Assembly (NCBI GenBank): GCA_017522225.1
Contig: JAFWZR010000031.1
Span: 1 to 64,000 of the forward strand
Length of the DNA: 64,000 bases
Direction of reading: 5' to 3'
Source: Clostridia bacterium
GTDB taxonomy: Bacteria > Bacillota > Clostridia > Oscillospirales > Acutalibacteraceae
Below the pieces are notes generated by a model. That model saw only the letters and a list, made by a program, of their open reading frames with translations, had not been told where the DNA came from and ran no database searches. Made by a program: the position numbers and the translations under genes. Of this stretch, positions 1 through 8,144 are shown in pieces; positions within the stretch are counted from its first letter, which is position 1, and each line of letters begins with the position of its first letter.

Positions 1-201
1 AGCAGCAGATGTGATTGTGATACCACGCTCCTGCTCCTGAGCCATCCAGTCCATTGTAGCTGCACCGTCGTGTGTCTCACCAATCTTGTGGTTAACACCG
101 GTGTAGAAAAGGATACGCTCAGTTGTTGTTGTTTTACCGGCATCGATGTGAGCCATGATACCAATGTTTCTGGTTAATTCAAGTGGCACTTGTCTTCCCA
201 T
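1..201 (-). CDS. fusA: Elongation factor G, N-terminal fragment (cut by window edge)
   Basis: This is the first 67 codons of translation elongation factor G, the GTPase that drives ribosomal translocation; the rest lies beyond the left edge. The translation begins [20 protein letters not shown] and contains the P-loop AHIDAGKTT, followed by the switch I region ([10 protein letters not shown]). The ATG at 199-201 is preceded by a GGAGG ribosome-binding site. It is third in the order rpsL-rpsG-fusA, the standard bacterial str operon, and lies 51 bases from rpsG. The reading frame is intact to the edge. Identification is secure from sequence and gene order. Confidence 0.97.
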   Translation of the reverse strand, partial: MGRQVPLELTRNIGIMAHIDAGKTTTTERILFYTGVNHKIGETHDGAATMDWMAQEQERGITITSAA

Positions 202-252
202 ATTAACCTCCGTAAATTAAAACACTTAATAAACACCTGATAAACAGGAAGA

Positions 253-903
<651 letters not shown>

Positions 904-1326
904 TTACTTTTTAGCAGCCTTAGGACGCTTTGCACCGTACTTTGAACGTGACTGCATTCTTCCGTTAACACCCTGAGTATCGAGTGTACCACGGATGATA
1001 TGGTAACGTACACCGGGAAGGTCCTTAACACGACCACCACGAATAAGAACAACGCTGTGCTCCTGCAAGTTGTGACCAACACCCGGAATGTATGAAGTAA
1101 CTTCGATACCGTTTGTAAGACGAACTCTGGCGATCTTACGAAGAGCTGAGTTAGGCTTCTTAGGTGTAGCTGTCTTAACTGCTGTGCAAACGCCACGCTT
1201 CTGGGGAGAATTCTGATCTGTAACAACATTCTTCTTAGAATTCAAGCCTTTGAGAAGAGCGGGAGCTGTTGACTTCTTTTCGATAGTCTGTCTGCCGTTT
1301 CTGACTAACTGGTTAAAGGTAGGCAA
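904..1326 (-). CDS. rpsL: 30S ribosomal protein S12
   Basis: Ribosomal protein S12 is the decoding-centre protein of the 30S subunit. The 140-residue product starts [13 protein letters not shown], contains [11 protein letters not shown] and the [10 protein letters not shown] motif, and ends KRPKAAKK, all typical of S12. The conserved lysine around position 43 in TPKKPNS, a common site of streptomycin-resistance changes, is the normal residue. The start codon is TTG (1324-1326), supported by an AGGAG box 8 bases upstream and by the exact family N-terminus. It is the first gene of the str operon, behind a strong promoter. Confidence 0.97.
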   Translation of the reverse strand: MPTFNQLVRNGRQTIEKKSTAPALLKGLNSKKNVVTDQNSPQKRGVCTAVKTATPKKPNSALRKIARVRLTNGIEVTSYIPGVGHNLQEHSVVLIRGGRVKDLPGVRYHIIRGTLDTQGVNGRMQSRSKYGAKRPKAAKK

Positions 1327-1425
1327 ATACTACATCTCCTTTCATAGATTTTTGATGATTGCTTAATATGTTTCCGGCGAAATCCGCTTGAACCCATATT
1401 AAAGCATTTTATATCATGCTGAAGT

Positions 1426-1454
1426 ATAATAGCACTTTGCACATTTATTGTCAA
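1426..1454 (-). promoter_or_regulatory. Sigma-A promoter of the str operon
   Basis: On the minus strand a perfect TTGACA (1449-1454) is followed by a 17-base spacer and TATTAT (1426-1431), about 100 bases upstream of the rpsL start. The match to the housekeeping consensus and the position fit the main rpsL-rpsG-fusA promoter. Confidence 0.8.
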
Positions 1455-1570
1455 GCATTTTGTTCAAATAAGCTAAAAAAAGATTACTTTTCGTCTTATA
1501 TTACAAATTATTGTTCCCCGACTCTCGAAATATACCAAAAATAGCATATATTTTATGTGAAATTAGCATA

Positions 1571-1599
1571 TTGAATATCGGTTTTACATCATTTAAAAT
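1571..1599 (+). promoter_or_regulatory. Putative promoter of the secreted phosphoesterase
   Basis: TTGAAT (1571-1576), 17 bases, then TAAAAT (1594-1599), 33 bases ahead of the ATG at 1633. It is a weaker consensus match than the divergent str promoter. The remaining 306-base intergenic space is A/T-rich with no further gene. Confidence 0.55.
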
Positions 1600-1632
1600 A
1601 GACTTACAAAGCTTTTTCAGGAGGTATTTATA

Positions 1633-3048
1633 ATGAAAAAGGTATTATCCGTATTTCTTGCACTGCTAATACTTATGCAGCTCGGCATCACTTCGTTTGC
1701 AGGCTTCAACGCTCCCCGTCTCTCCCGCGAGGAGTGGAACGCGCTCTACAATTCACTCTGTGACGAGAACGAGCTTCCGATGCTCTGCGTCGGTGCGGAC
1801 GAAACTGAGGTAAGCCTTGTATGGCACTGTGACAAAACAACTGCATCGCCTGAAGTCCGTCTTGCAAAAAACGAGCTTATGGTAAATGCAGAAACATTCA
1901 AAGGCAAGACAACCGAGGCTGAAAACGATTATCAGCTTGTATGCCGTGTCAGTGTTACGGGGCTTGAGGAAAACACCACATACTATTACCAGTGGAATAC
2001 AGGTAACGGTTGGAGTAAGCCCTGCAAGTACGAAACAAAATCCTTTACATCACACAAGGCACTTGTTATCGGTGACATTCAGATAGGCGGCCAGAGTGAG
2101 GACGCACAGGTGCAGTCCGATATCGGCTTCAACTGGAACAATGTTCTCGCCGAGGCACTTGCAAAGAACCCCGACATAAGCTACCTTGTCTCCCCCGGTG
2201 ACAACACATCAACAGGCAAGACCGCCGACGAATGGCAGACACTTCTTATGCCCGAAGCAGTACGCAGTCTTCCGATGGCACTCGCAATCGGTAACCACGA
2301 CAAAAAGGGTATGACATACAATTACTACACCAATATGCCCAACGAGTATTTCGGTAAATACTTTGAGGGACTTGACCGTGATTTCTGGTTCCGTCACGGC
2401 GATGTGCTTTATCTTTTCTTTGATGCAACATCTGCTGACGCTGCCGACCATATGGCAATGGCTAAGGAAGCGGTTGAGCTTAACAAGGATGCAAAATGGC
2501 GTATAGGCGTTATGCATCAGGCACTTTTCGGACCCGGCTACAGCGGACTTGATCCCGAAACCCAGATTCTTCTTAACGCTGTATTCTCACCTATCTATGA
2601 TACATTTGACCTTGACCTTGTTCTTACAGGTCACAGCCACCTTCAGGGACGCTCACATTTCATCACGGAGAGCATGGTTGTAGGTAAGGCTGAAAGCGGT
2701 AAGACATATAAGGATCCGAACGGCATTATTTATCTTAACACAAATGCAGTGTGCGACCACGGCAGCTTCAGCGGAAGCTTCCCGTTCATCGCTTACGAAT
2801 TCAGCGAAAATGACGTTACAACCTACACCACGCTCGAATTCGAAGGCGACACAATGAAGATTGAAACACGTCGCGGTGACAACAGCGACCTTCTCGACAG
2901 CCTTACAATCGAGAAAACAAAGCAGCAAAAGGATGATATGCTCCTCAAAAAATTCCAGAGATTCCTCTATAAGGTTGTAGAATTCCTCGGACTTGTTTAT
3001 ATGAGAGTCGACGCGATTATTGTTAAAATCCGCGGCGGACATTTTTAA
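1633..3048 (+). CDS. Secreted calcineurin-like (purple acid phosphatase-type) phosphoesterase
   Basis: A 471-residue exported metallophosphoesterase. Residues 1-23 are a classic signal peptide ending TSFA. A fibronectin-III-like N-terminal domain of the purple acid phosphatase type follows (about 50-140, with LEENTTYYYQW). The two-metal hydrolase core shows GDIQ (about 147), GDN (about 189), GNHD (about 220), a lone His in VMHQ (about 295) and GHSH (about 333), the full ligand set of the calcineurin-like superfamily. The last 40 residues form an amphipathic, Phe/Val/Leu-rich tail ending in a basic RGGHF, a type seen on several secreted proteins in this window. An AGGAGG box lies 9 bases before the ATG, and the gene is monocistronic with a terminator directly after it. 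The natural substrate cannot be told. Confidence 0.85.
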   Translation: MKKVLSVFLALLILMQLGITSFAGFNAPRLSREEWNALYNSLCDENELPMLCVGADETEVSLVWHCDKTTASPEVRLAKNELMVNAETFKGKTTEAENDYQLVCRVSVTGLEENTTYYYQWNTGNGWSKPCKYETKSFTSHKALVIGDIQIGGQSEDAQVQSDIGFNWNNVLAEALAKNPDISYLVSPGDNTSTGKTADEWQTLLMPEAVRSLPMALAIGNHDKKGMTYNYYTNMPNEYFGKYFEGLDRDFWFRHGDVLYLFFDATSADAADHMAMAKEAVELNKDAKWRIGVMHQALFGPGYSGLDPETQILLNAVFSPIYDTFDLDLVLTGHSHLQGRSHFITESMVVGKAESGKTYKDPNGIIYLNTNAVCDHGSFSGSFPFIAYEFSENDVTTYTTLEFEGDTMKIETRRGDNSDLLDSLTIEKTKQQKDDMLLKKFQRFLYKVVEFLGLVYMRVDAIIVKIRGGHF

Positions 3049-3061
3049 GAATCAGCATACA

Positions 3062-3087
3062 AATCCCCCGACTCCGGTCGGGGGATT
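3062..3087 (+). terminator. Rho-independent terminator
   Basis: An 11-bp perfect stem (AATCCCCCGAC with its complement) with a 4-base loop, followed by GTTTGTTTAT. It lies 14 bases after the phosphoesterase stop codon. Confidence 0.85.
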
Positions 3088-3198
3088 GTTTGTTTATAAA
3101 ACTTATTATGTCCGCTCTTTCGTTACCTCTTCAGCAAATTCCACAATAGTTTCAGCACACTGTAAAAAGCTTACACAGTTCCGTCTTTCGGTTATATA

Positions 3199-3262
3199 CT
3201 ATCCCTCCGTCAAGCCTGTGGCTTGCCACCTCCCCTGACAAGTGGAGGTTGGGTTTGTGCTG
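3199..3262. repeat. Palindromic extragenic repeat, copy 1
   Basis: A C/G-rich stretch with nested short palindromes (AAGCC-TGT-GGCTT; CCTCCCC...GTGGAGG) in otherwise A/T-rich DNA. It ends in GGGTTTGTGCTGACTTAAA. A nearly identical string, GGTTGTGCTGAACTTAGA, occurs at 3773-3790 on the other side of the DUF559 gene, so the gene is bracketed by related sequence. Similar CCCTCCGTCA..-type repeats are familiar from gut Firmicutes genomes. Their function is unknown. Confidence 0.5.
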
Positions 3263-3327
3263 ACTTAAAATTGTCTGCTTACCGTCAGATTAAAATAAAA
3301 ATATATTATCTTAACTGCAGGTCAGGT

Positions 3328-3382
3328 TGGCTCCCTCTGACGAGGGAGCTGTTGAGCGTCAGCGAGACTGAGGGAGAGATTC
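3328..3382 (-). repeat. Palindromic extragenic repeat, copy 2, overlapping the DUF559 3' end
   Basis: On the minus strand this reads TCTCTCCCTCAGTCTCGCTG and runs into a hairpin (GCTCCCTC-GTCA-GAGGGAGC). The last eight codons of the DUF559 gene (ESLPQSR-stop) lie inside the repeat, so it supplies the stop codon. This is the common CTCAGTCTCGCTGACG-type repeat of gut Clostridia. Confidence 0.55.
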
Positions 3383-3724
3383 TTTGACAGCCAAATCTAT
3401 CATTTCACAAACACCATAGAAATTTCTATCGATATCAAGATTACAAAAACGTAAAACTTTCAGATTCAATTTTTCAAGTTCTTCAGTGCGCTTTTTATCA
3501 TTAGTCTTTTGTGCTTCAGTATAATGACCGCCACCGTCAAGTTCAATAACAAGTTTTGCTTTTGCGCAGTAGAAATCTACAATGTATTCGCCTATTGCTT
3601 TCTGACGTTGAAAACGGACAGGATAACTCCGCAAAAACTGATACCACAGTTTTCTTTCCAATGGTGTCATATTTTTGCGCAGTGTACGAGCAAGAGCTAT
3701 GTTGTTTTTATTGTACTCTTTCAT
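3359..3724 (-). CDS. DUF559 (Vsr/restriction-endonuclease-fold) protein
   Basis: A 121-residue protein of the DUF559 family, related to very-short-patch-repair-type endonucleases. The diagnostic layout is MTPLERKLWYQFL (about 19-31), a central VRFQRQKAIGEYIVDFYCAKAKLVIELDGG (E of IGEY, D of VDF, E-x-D of VIELDGG: PD-(D/E)XK-like residues) and NLKVLRFCNLDI near the C-terminus. The biological role of DUF559 proteins is not established. It lies alone between the phosphoesterase terminator and the mannosidase gene, its end is formed by a palindromic repeat, and related repeat sequence lies on its other flank. This suggests that it moves or spreads with those repeats. Confidence 0.75.
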   Translation of the reverse strand: MKEYNKNNIALARTLRKNMTPLERKLWYQFLRSYPVRFQRQKAIGEYIVDFYCAKAKLVIELDGGGHYTEAQKTNDKKRTEELEKLNLKVLRFCNLDIDRNFYGVCEMIDLAVKESLPQSR

Positions 3725-3785
3725 TACTCATCACCGTTTTACTATCGTTTATATATACGGACCACCCCTCCGGGTTGTGCTGAAC

Positions 3786-6203
3786 TTAGATCAACAACTC
3801 ATAGTGCTCAACGAGTTTATTATCGGCATATTCAACTGTCTTTGCTTCATATTTGCCGAAGGTCAGGTTGATTTCTGCTCCGTTAAGTGTGAGCGTTGTT
3901 GTCTTTGATTCGGGTGAATTGTTAAGCATTCGGAGGATAAAGCTATCCTTACCGAAGCGCTTTTTCATTGTGACAAGCACAATGTTTTTGTCACTGATAT
4001 CAAGCTTGAAGTCAGACATAGTTCCGTCTCTTTCAATCGGGAAAACATTGCAAGCGTACGGCTTCTGACAGAATTCCGTCGCAAGACGCTCGAGCTCATC
4101 CTCATTTGCGGCTGTAAGACGGAATTGAAAGTTGCGTTCTGCCATATCAATCTTCTTTACAAAACGGTCGGTCGGAATAAGCTCGCGGTCACAGATCGGA
4201 TGTGCACAATAGGTTGCCGTACGGATAAGTGACATTGAAATTTCGTTATCCCTGAAGGATGAGCCGTAGGCTGTGTTATTGATAAGAGCAAGACATTTTC
4301 CGTCTTCCCTGACAGCAACAAAACGCTGTGAAACACATTCTCTGCCATCCATATAAAGCGGCTCTGTACCGAAGCAGGTCTGTCCGATGTACTCGCCGTT
4401 AATATTTACGGGAAGCGAAAGCTTTATAAGCTTGTTTATATCTCCCATAAAGACATCGACCTTCACATCAATGTACGGATTTGTTTTATAGATATCATAT
4501 TCAACACGGATGCGTGTGTTATCCTTTTTGAAGAAGCACTCAACACCGAGATAAATCTCTCCGTCCTCGATAACCTGTACGGGCTTCATACCCTCAAACA
4601 CCCCGTCAGGGTATTCCATAAGCGTAAACGGTTCGGGATTCGTACCCATAGCCTCAAGCTGAGAGTCATCCATTCCCCACGGATCGGCATTATCCTCATA
4701 CATAATCGGGCAGAACGCATTGCCCTTTATGTATTCAATTCCGTTGATTTTATAAGAACGCAGAAGACCTGTTTTGCCGTCAATCTCAACGTGCTTGCCG
4801 TCTGCATCAAACACGATGTCAGCGTTTGCGGGAAGCTCGGTTTTCGGCTCTACGGGCTTGAAATCTGCATAGAGCGAAAACCTTGACACCGAAAGAGGCT
4901 TGAGCTTGCTTCTTATTACAAAGCGCTTTCTCCAGTCAAGGTTAAGATTACTCTCTTCCTTTATAAACTGTGCAGGAACCTCGTTACCGTCCTCATCATA
5001 TACGCGGAAATTTGAAACAATCTCATCAGACCAGTTCTGATCAGCAAGTGTCAGCTCACATTCGAATTCCGTATCCCACTCGTAGGGATGCGGATTGAAA
5101 ACAAGAATCGGATATTCGCCCTCTGCAGCCTTTTTCTGTGCGGAGCTCAGTGCAAAATACGCTCTTGCGCGCAGTCTGTTGAGTGTCAGCATTCCGTGCT
5201 CAAGAAGTCTGACACCGTTCTCCTCGCCTGCCTTGATTGACGTACCCGGAAGAACATCGTGGAACTGACTGTTGAGCAGATCCTCAACAGCATCGTCAAG
5301 CTCCTTTTCAGGATATTCAATCAGCCCTCTTGCTGCCGCAACAGAACACATTTTTTCGGTAATTACAAGCATCGGCTCAAAAAGTGCGTGACGAGCCTTT
5401 ACGCTTGACATGGTTGTATAGCAGCCCGGCATACTGATGCGCAGTGATTTGCCGTGGCGGTCGGTCGGATTGATTTTTGCAAAGAAGTCATCGGGAGTGG
5501 AATGCATAATCGGGGTTTCGGAGGAGTCCATAAGAGCCTTGATGTCACGCAGGTCTTTTCTTGACGGTCCGCCGCCGTGGTTGCCTACACCCCAGAGAAT
5601 CATCATAAAGTCATCGGTCTCATCCTCATCGGACATAATACGGTTGATTTTTTCGGTTGCTTTACCGAGTCCCGTGTTGTAGCCGCGGGCGTGAACTGCC
5701 TTTATCTCGCTGCCGTCAAGACCTTCCCAGATAAACTGACCGAAAGGAAGCTCGTCACTGCCCTCTCTGCAGTAAATGTAGCCGTCCTGACCGCATTTTC
5801 TGATAATCTGAACAAGTCCGACAGAATGGCCGAACGCATCAAGTCCGATTGCGGTTTTCGGAAAAGTACCGAATTTTTCAAGAAAATACCTCTTGCCGTG
5901 CTGAATCTGACGGACAATGCTCTCACCGTTCGGCATATTGACATCGGGCTGAAGATACCAGCCGCCCATAATATGCCACTTACCCTGTTTTATAAGCTCC
6001 TTTATTCTTTCAAAAAGTGACGGAGCGTATTCCTCTATATACTTATATAATGTTACTTCGTTATGGCAGAATATATAATCGAATTCATCTGCAAGATCTG
6101 CTGCAGCCTTGAAGGTTGAAAGTGCAGATGCTGCACCCTCCTCCCATTCCCACTGCCAGATCGGATCAAGATGAGCATTACAGATAAGATGTACTTCTTT
6201 CAT
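3786..6203 (-). CDS. GH38 alpha-mannosidase
   Basis: An 805-residue family 38 glycoside hydrolase that removes alpha-linked mannose, as from N-glycans. The N-terminus carries NAHLDPIWQWEWEEG, the His-x-Asp pair that binds the active-site zinc. GLDAFGHS near residue 120 contains the expected nucleophile/zinc Asp, and SQFHDVLPGTS near 310 supplies another conserved His. A C-terminal beta domain follows. There is no signal peptide, so it is cytoplasmic and acts on imported oligosaccharides. An upstream ATG would add 20 residues; I chose the ATG at 6201-6203 because AAAGGAA precedes it and the family N-terminus begins there. A minus-strand TATAAT at about 6233-6238 would be its -10 box. It is divergent from the ceramidase-like gene. 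Confidence 0.9.
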   Translation of the reverse strand: MKEVHLICNAHLDPIWQWEWEEGAASALSTFKAAADLADEFDYIFCHNEVTLYKYIEEYAPSLFERIKELIKQGKWHIMGGWYLQPDVNMPNGESIVRQIQHGKRYFLEKFGTFPKTAIGLDAFGHSVGLVQIIRKCGQDGYIYCREGSDELPFGQFIWEGLDGSEIKAVHARGYNTGLGKATEKINRIMSDEDETDDFMMILWGVGNHGGGPSRKDLRDIKALMDSSETPIMHSTPDDFFAKINPTDRHGKSLRISMPGCYTTMSSVKARHALFEPMLVITEKMCSVAAARGLIEYPEKELDDAVEDLLNSQFHDVLPGTSIKAGEENGVRLLEHGMLTLNRLRARAYFALSSAQKKAAEGEYPILVFNPHPYEWDTEFECELTLADQNWSDEIVSNFRVYDEDGNEVPAQFIKEESNLNLDWRKRFVIRSKLKPLSVSRFSLYADFKPVEPKTELPANADIVFDADGKHVEIDGKTGLLRSYKINGIEYIKGNAFCPIMYEDNADPWGMDDSQLEAMGTNPEPFTLMEYPDGVFEGMKPVQVIEDGEIYLGVECFFKKDNTRIRVEYDIYKTNPYIDVKVDVFMGDINKLIKLSLPVNINGEYIGQTCFGTEPLYMDGRECVSQRFVAVREDGKCLALINNTAYGSSFRDNEISMSLIRTATYCAHPICDRELIPTDRFVKKIDMAERNFQFRLTAANEDELERLATEFCQKPYACNVFPIERDGTMSDFKLDISDKNIVLVTMKKRFGKDSFILRMLNNSPESKTTTLTLNGAEINLTFGKYEAKTVEYADNKLVEHYELLI

Positions 6204-6281
6204 AATCAAATTCCTTTCAGGGATTAATACGATTATACTATCACAAAATAAGTGATATTTCATTACTTTTTAAAAATAATA

Positions 6282-6310
6282 TTGTGCGGTCAGAAAAAAT
6301 ACTGTATAAT
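6282..6310 (+). promoter_or_regulatory. Promoter of the ceramidase-like gene
   Basis: TTGTGC (6282-6287), 17 bases, TATAAT (6305-6310), then AAAGGAGG and the ATG at 6333, so the 5' leader would be very short. It lies back to back with the mannosidase promoter region. Confidence 0.65.
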
Positions 6311-6332
6311 TAAATTAAAAGGAGGTTGAATT

Positions 6333-8090
6333 ATGAAAAATTCACTTTTGAAAATTATTTCCGTAATCCTCAGTATCACACTTGTTTTCACAATCGGATG
6401 TACAGGCGCAGGTGCTGAAGACAGCAAGGACATTGTTGACTATCTCCCCGACAACAGTGTTGTTGCAGACAAAATTACTGACGGTGCGCTCGGTGCAATC
6501 GGTACTGTCGGCGGACTTTTTGCAGGTATGGAGGATATTGATTCCTTTGACACATTCCTTGATAACGTTTTAAAGGTGCTTTACAATGTGCTTAATGTTG
6601 TGGTTGAGGTGCTCGTTAAATCCATCTGCATTATTTACCCTGACCCGCAGAGCTGGCTTGACATCAACGACCATTCAACAGACACCTTCCTTGAGGGACG
6701 CAGGGAATACAGGACAAGTGCAGGTGCGGGTAACTTCTGGTCACTCGGTTATGCAAGCAGAAGTCTTATCCCCGATGACTTTGAAAGCGGCAAATATTAC
6801 CTCGGCAGAGACCTTATGAACAAAAAGGCTGAGGGCGTATACGATGATATGAGAATCCGCGTCGCAGTCCTCGATGACAACAGCGGTGATGGTGCAGTTG
6901 TTATCGGTGCTATTGATGCTCTGGGTGTTACGTCGACAGACGTAAGGGCAATACGTGCAGGTGTGCTTGAATATTGCAAAGCAAAAAACATCGCGGTTTC
7001 AAGCATCAACATCACATCAACTCACGCGCACTCCGCACTCGATACTCAGGGTGTAAGCACAGAATTTTTCTACAAGCTTTTTGCAAGCTCATTCAAGAAT
7101 CTTCTTGGCTTTGACGGCGAGCTTCCGTTTATGGAGGCACCGACATATTTCAAACAGTATTTCATCAAGCAATCAATCATCGCAGTAACTGAGGCTTTCG
7201 AGGATATGGAAAGCGGCTCACTCTACTACGATACAATTGACGCAAGTTACTACATAAAGGATAAGAGAGACCTTGTATCAAAGGAAGATATCCCTGAAAT
7301 TGCAAGTCTTTACTTTGTACCCGACAGCGGCAGCGAGGACACCTACCTTGCAGACATTACCTGCCACCCGACATCCTTCAGCGCAAGCAACGGCCTTGTC
7401 GGCTCTGACTATATTTACTACATCGACCGTTATATCCGTCAGCAGGAAGGCGCAAACTTTGTTATGATTCAGGGTGCTGTAGGTCAGCTTACAAGAGACA
7501 ACATTGATGTTGACACATCAGGCATGACCGAATATGAAGAAAAAGGCTCGAGTGCAAAATTCCTCGGCGAAAAATTCGGTGAATACATTATTTCTGCTGA
7601 ATACGAAACTGAGCTTGAGCCGATTATCAACGCACATCACACAGAGCTTCTTGTCACTCCTGAAAACAGTATTCTTGCACTCGCGTGTGAAGTAAATCTT
7701 GTAAACAATCAGGTTTATTACACAGAGGACGGTGTCGGCATCATCTCCGAAATCGGTTATGTTGAATTCGGTCACAAGGTCGGCTTCGCACTCTTCCCCG
7801 GTGAGCTTTATCCCGAGGTTTTCTGGGGACACGGAATTATCGGAGACACAAACTGGGACGGCACCGAGTGGACATATCCCGCGCTCAACACTTCAGTTGA
7901 AGGCGTTGATGTTTTCGCAGTAAGCCTTGCAAATGATGCTCTCGGCTATGTGCTCACGGATGACAACTTCGCATTTATGGGTCACATTATCGGTGACGGA
8001 ATTGCCGATGAGGTTCTTTCGGTAGGAAAGCACACAGGCTCATATTTCGTCAACACATACCTCAGGCTTATTGAAGCTTACACAAAATAA
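6333..8090 (+). CDS. Secreted neutral-ceramidase-like hydrolase
   Basis: A 585-residue exported protein. The first about 28 residues form a signal peptide with a Cys at 23 (TIGCTGAGA) that could be a lipobox-like site, though the match is weak. A hydrophobic amphipathic segment (about 74-105) precedes the catalytic domain. The best family clue is SSINITSTHAHSALDTQG (about 222-240), which resembles the zinc-binding THxHS motif of neutral/alkaline ceramidases. GAIDALGVTSTDVRAIRAG before it and PGELYPEVFWG near 490 also fit that fold (FPGE is typical). Neutral ceramidases release fatty acid from sphingolipids, so the target could be host or dietary ceramide. Substrate assignment is inference. 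It stands alone between its own promoter and a strong terminator. Confidence 0.6.
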   Translation: MKNSLLKIISVILSITLVFTIGCTGAGAEDSKDIVDYLPDNSVVADKITDGALGAIGTVGGLFAGMEDIDSFDTFLDNVLKVLYNVLNVVVEVLVKSICIIYPDPQSWLDINDHSTDTFLEGRREYRTSAGAGNFWSLGYASRSLIPDDFESGKYYLGRDLMNKKAEGVYDDMRIRVAVLDDNSGDGAVVIGAIDALGVTSTDVRAIRAGVLEYCKAKNIAVSSINITSTHAHSALDTQGVSTEFFYKLFASSFKNLLGFDGELPFMEAPTYFKQYFIKQSIIAVTEAFEDMESGSLYYDTIDASYYIKDKRDLVSKEDIPEIASLYFVPDSGSEDTYLADITCHPTSFSASNGLVGSDYIYYIDRYIRQQEGANFVMIQGAVGQLTRDNIDVDTSGMTEYEEKGSSAKFLGEKFGEYIISAEYETELEPIINAHHTELLVTPENSILALACEVNLVNNQVYYTEDGVGIISEIGYVEFGHKVGFALFPGELYPEVFWGHGIIGDTNWDGTEWTYPALNTSVEGVDVFAVSLANDALGYVLTDDNFAFMGHIIGDGIADEVLSVGKHTGSYFVNTYLRLIEAYTK

Positions 8091-8107
8091 TCATACAAAA
8101 AAATTAC

Positions 8108-8134
8108 GGCTTGCAGAGTAAAATCTGCAAGCCG
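8108..8134 (+). terminator. Terminator between convergent genes
   Basis: A perfect 10-bp stem, CGGCTTGCAG with CTGCAAGCCG, followed by ATTTTTATATTT. It is placed between the ceramidase-like gene and the end of the sialate esterase gene and could serve both strands. Confidence 0.85.
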
Positions 8135-8144
8135 ATTTTTATAT

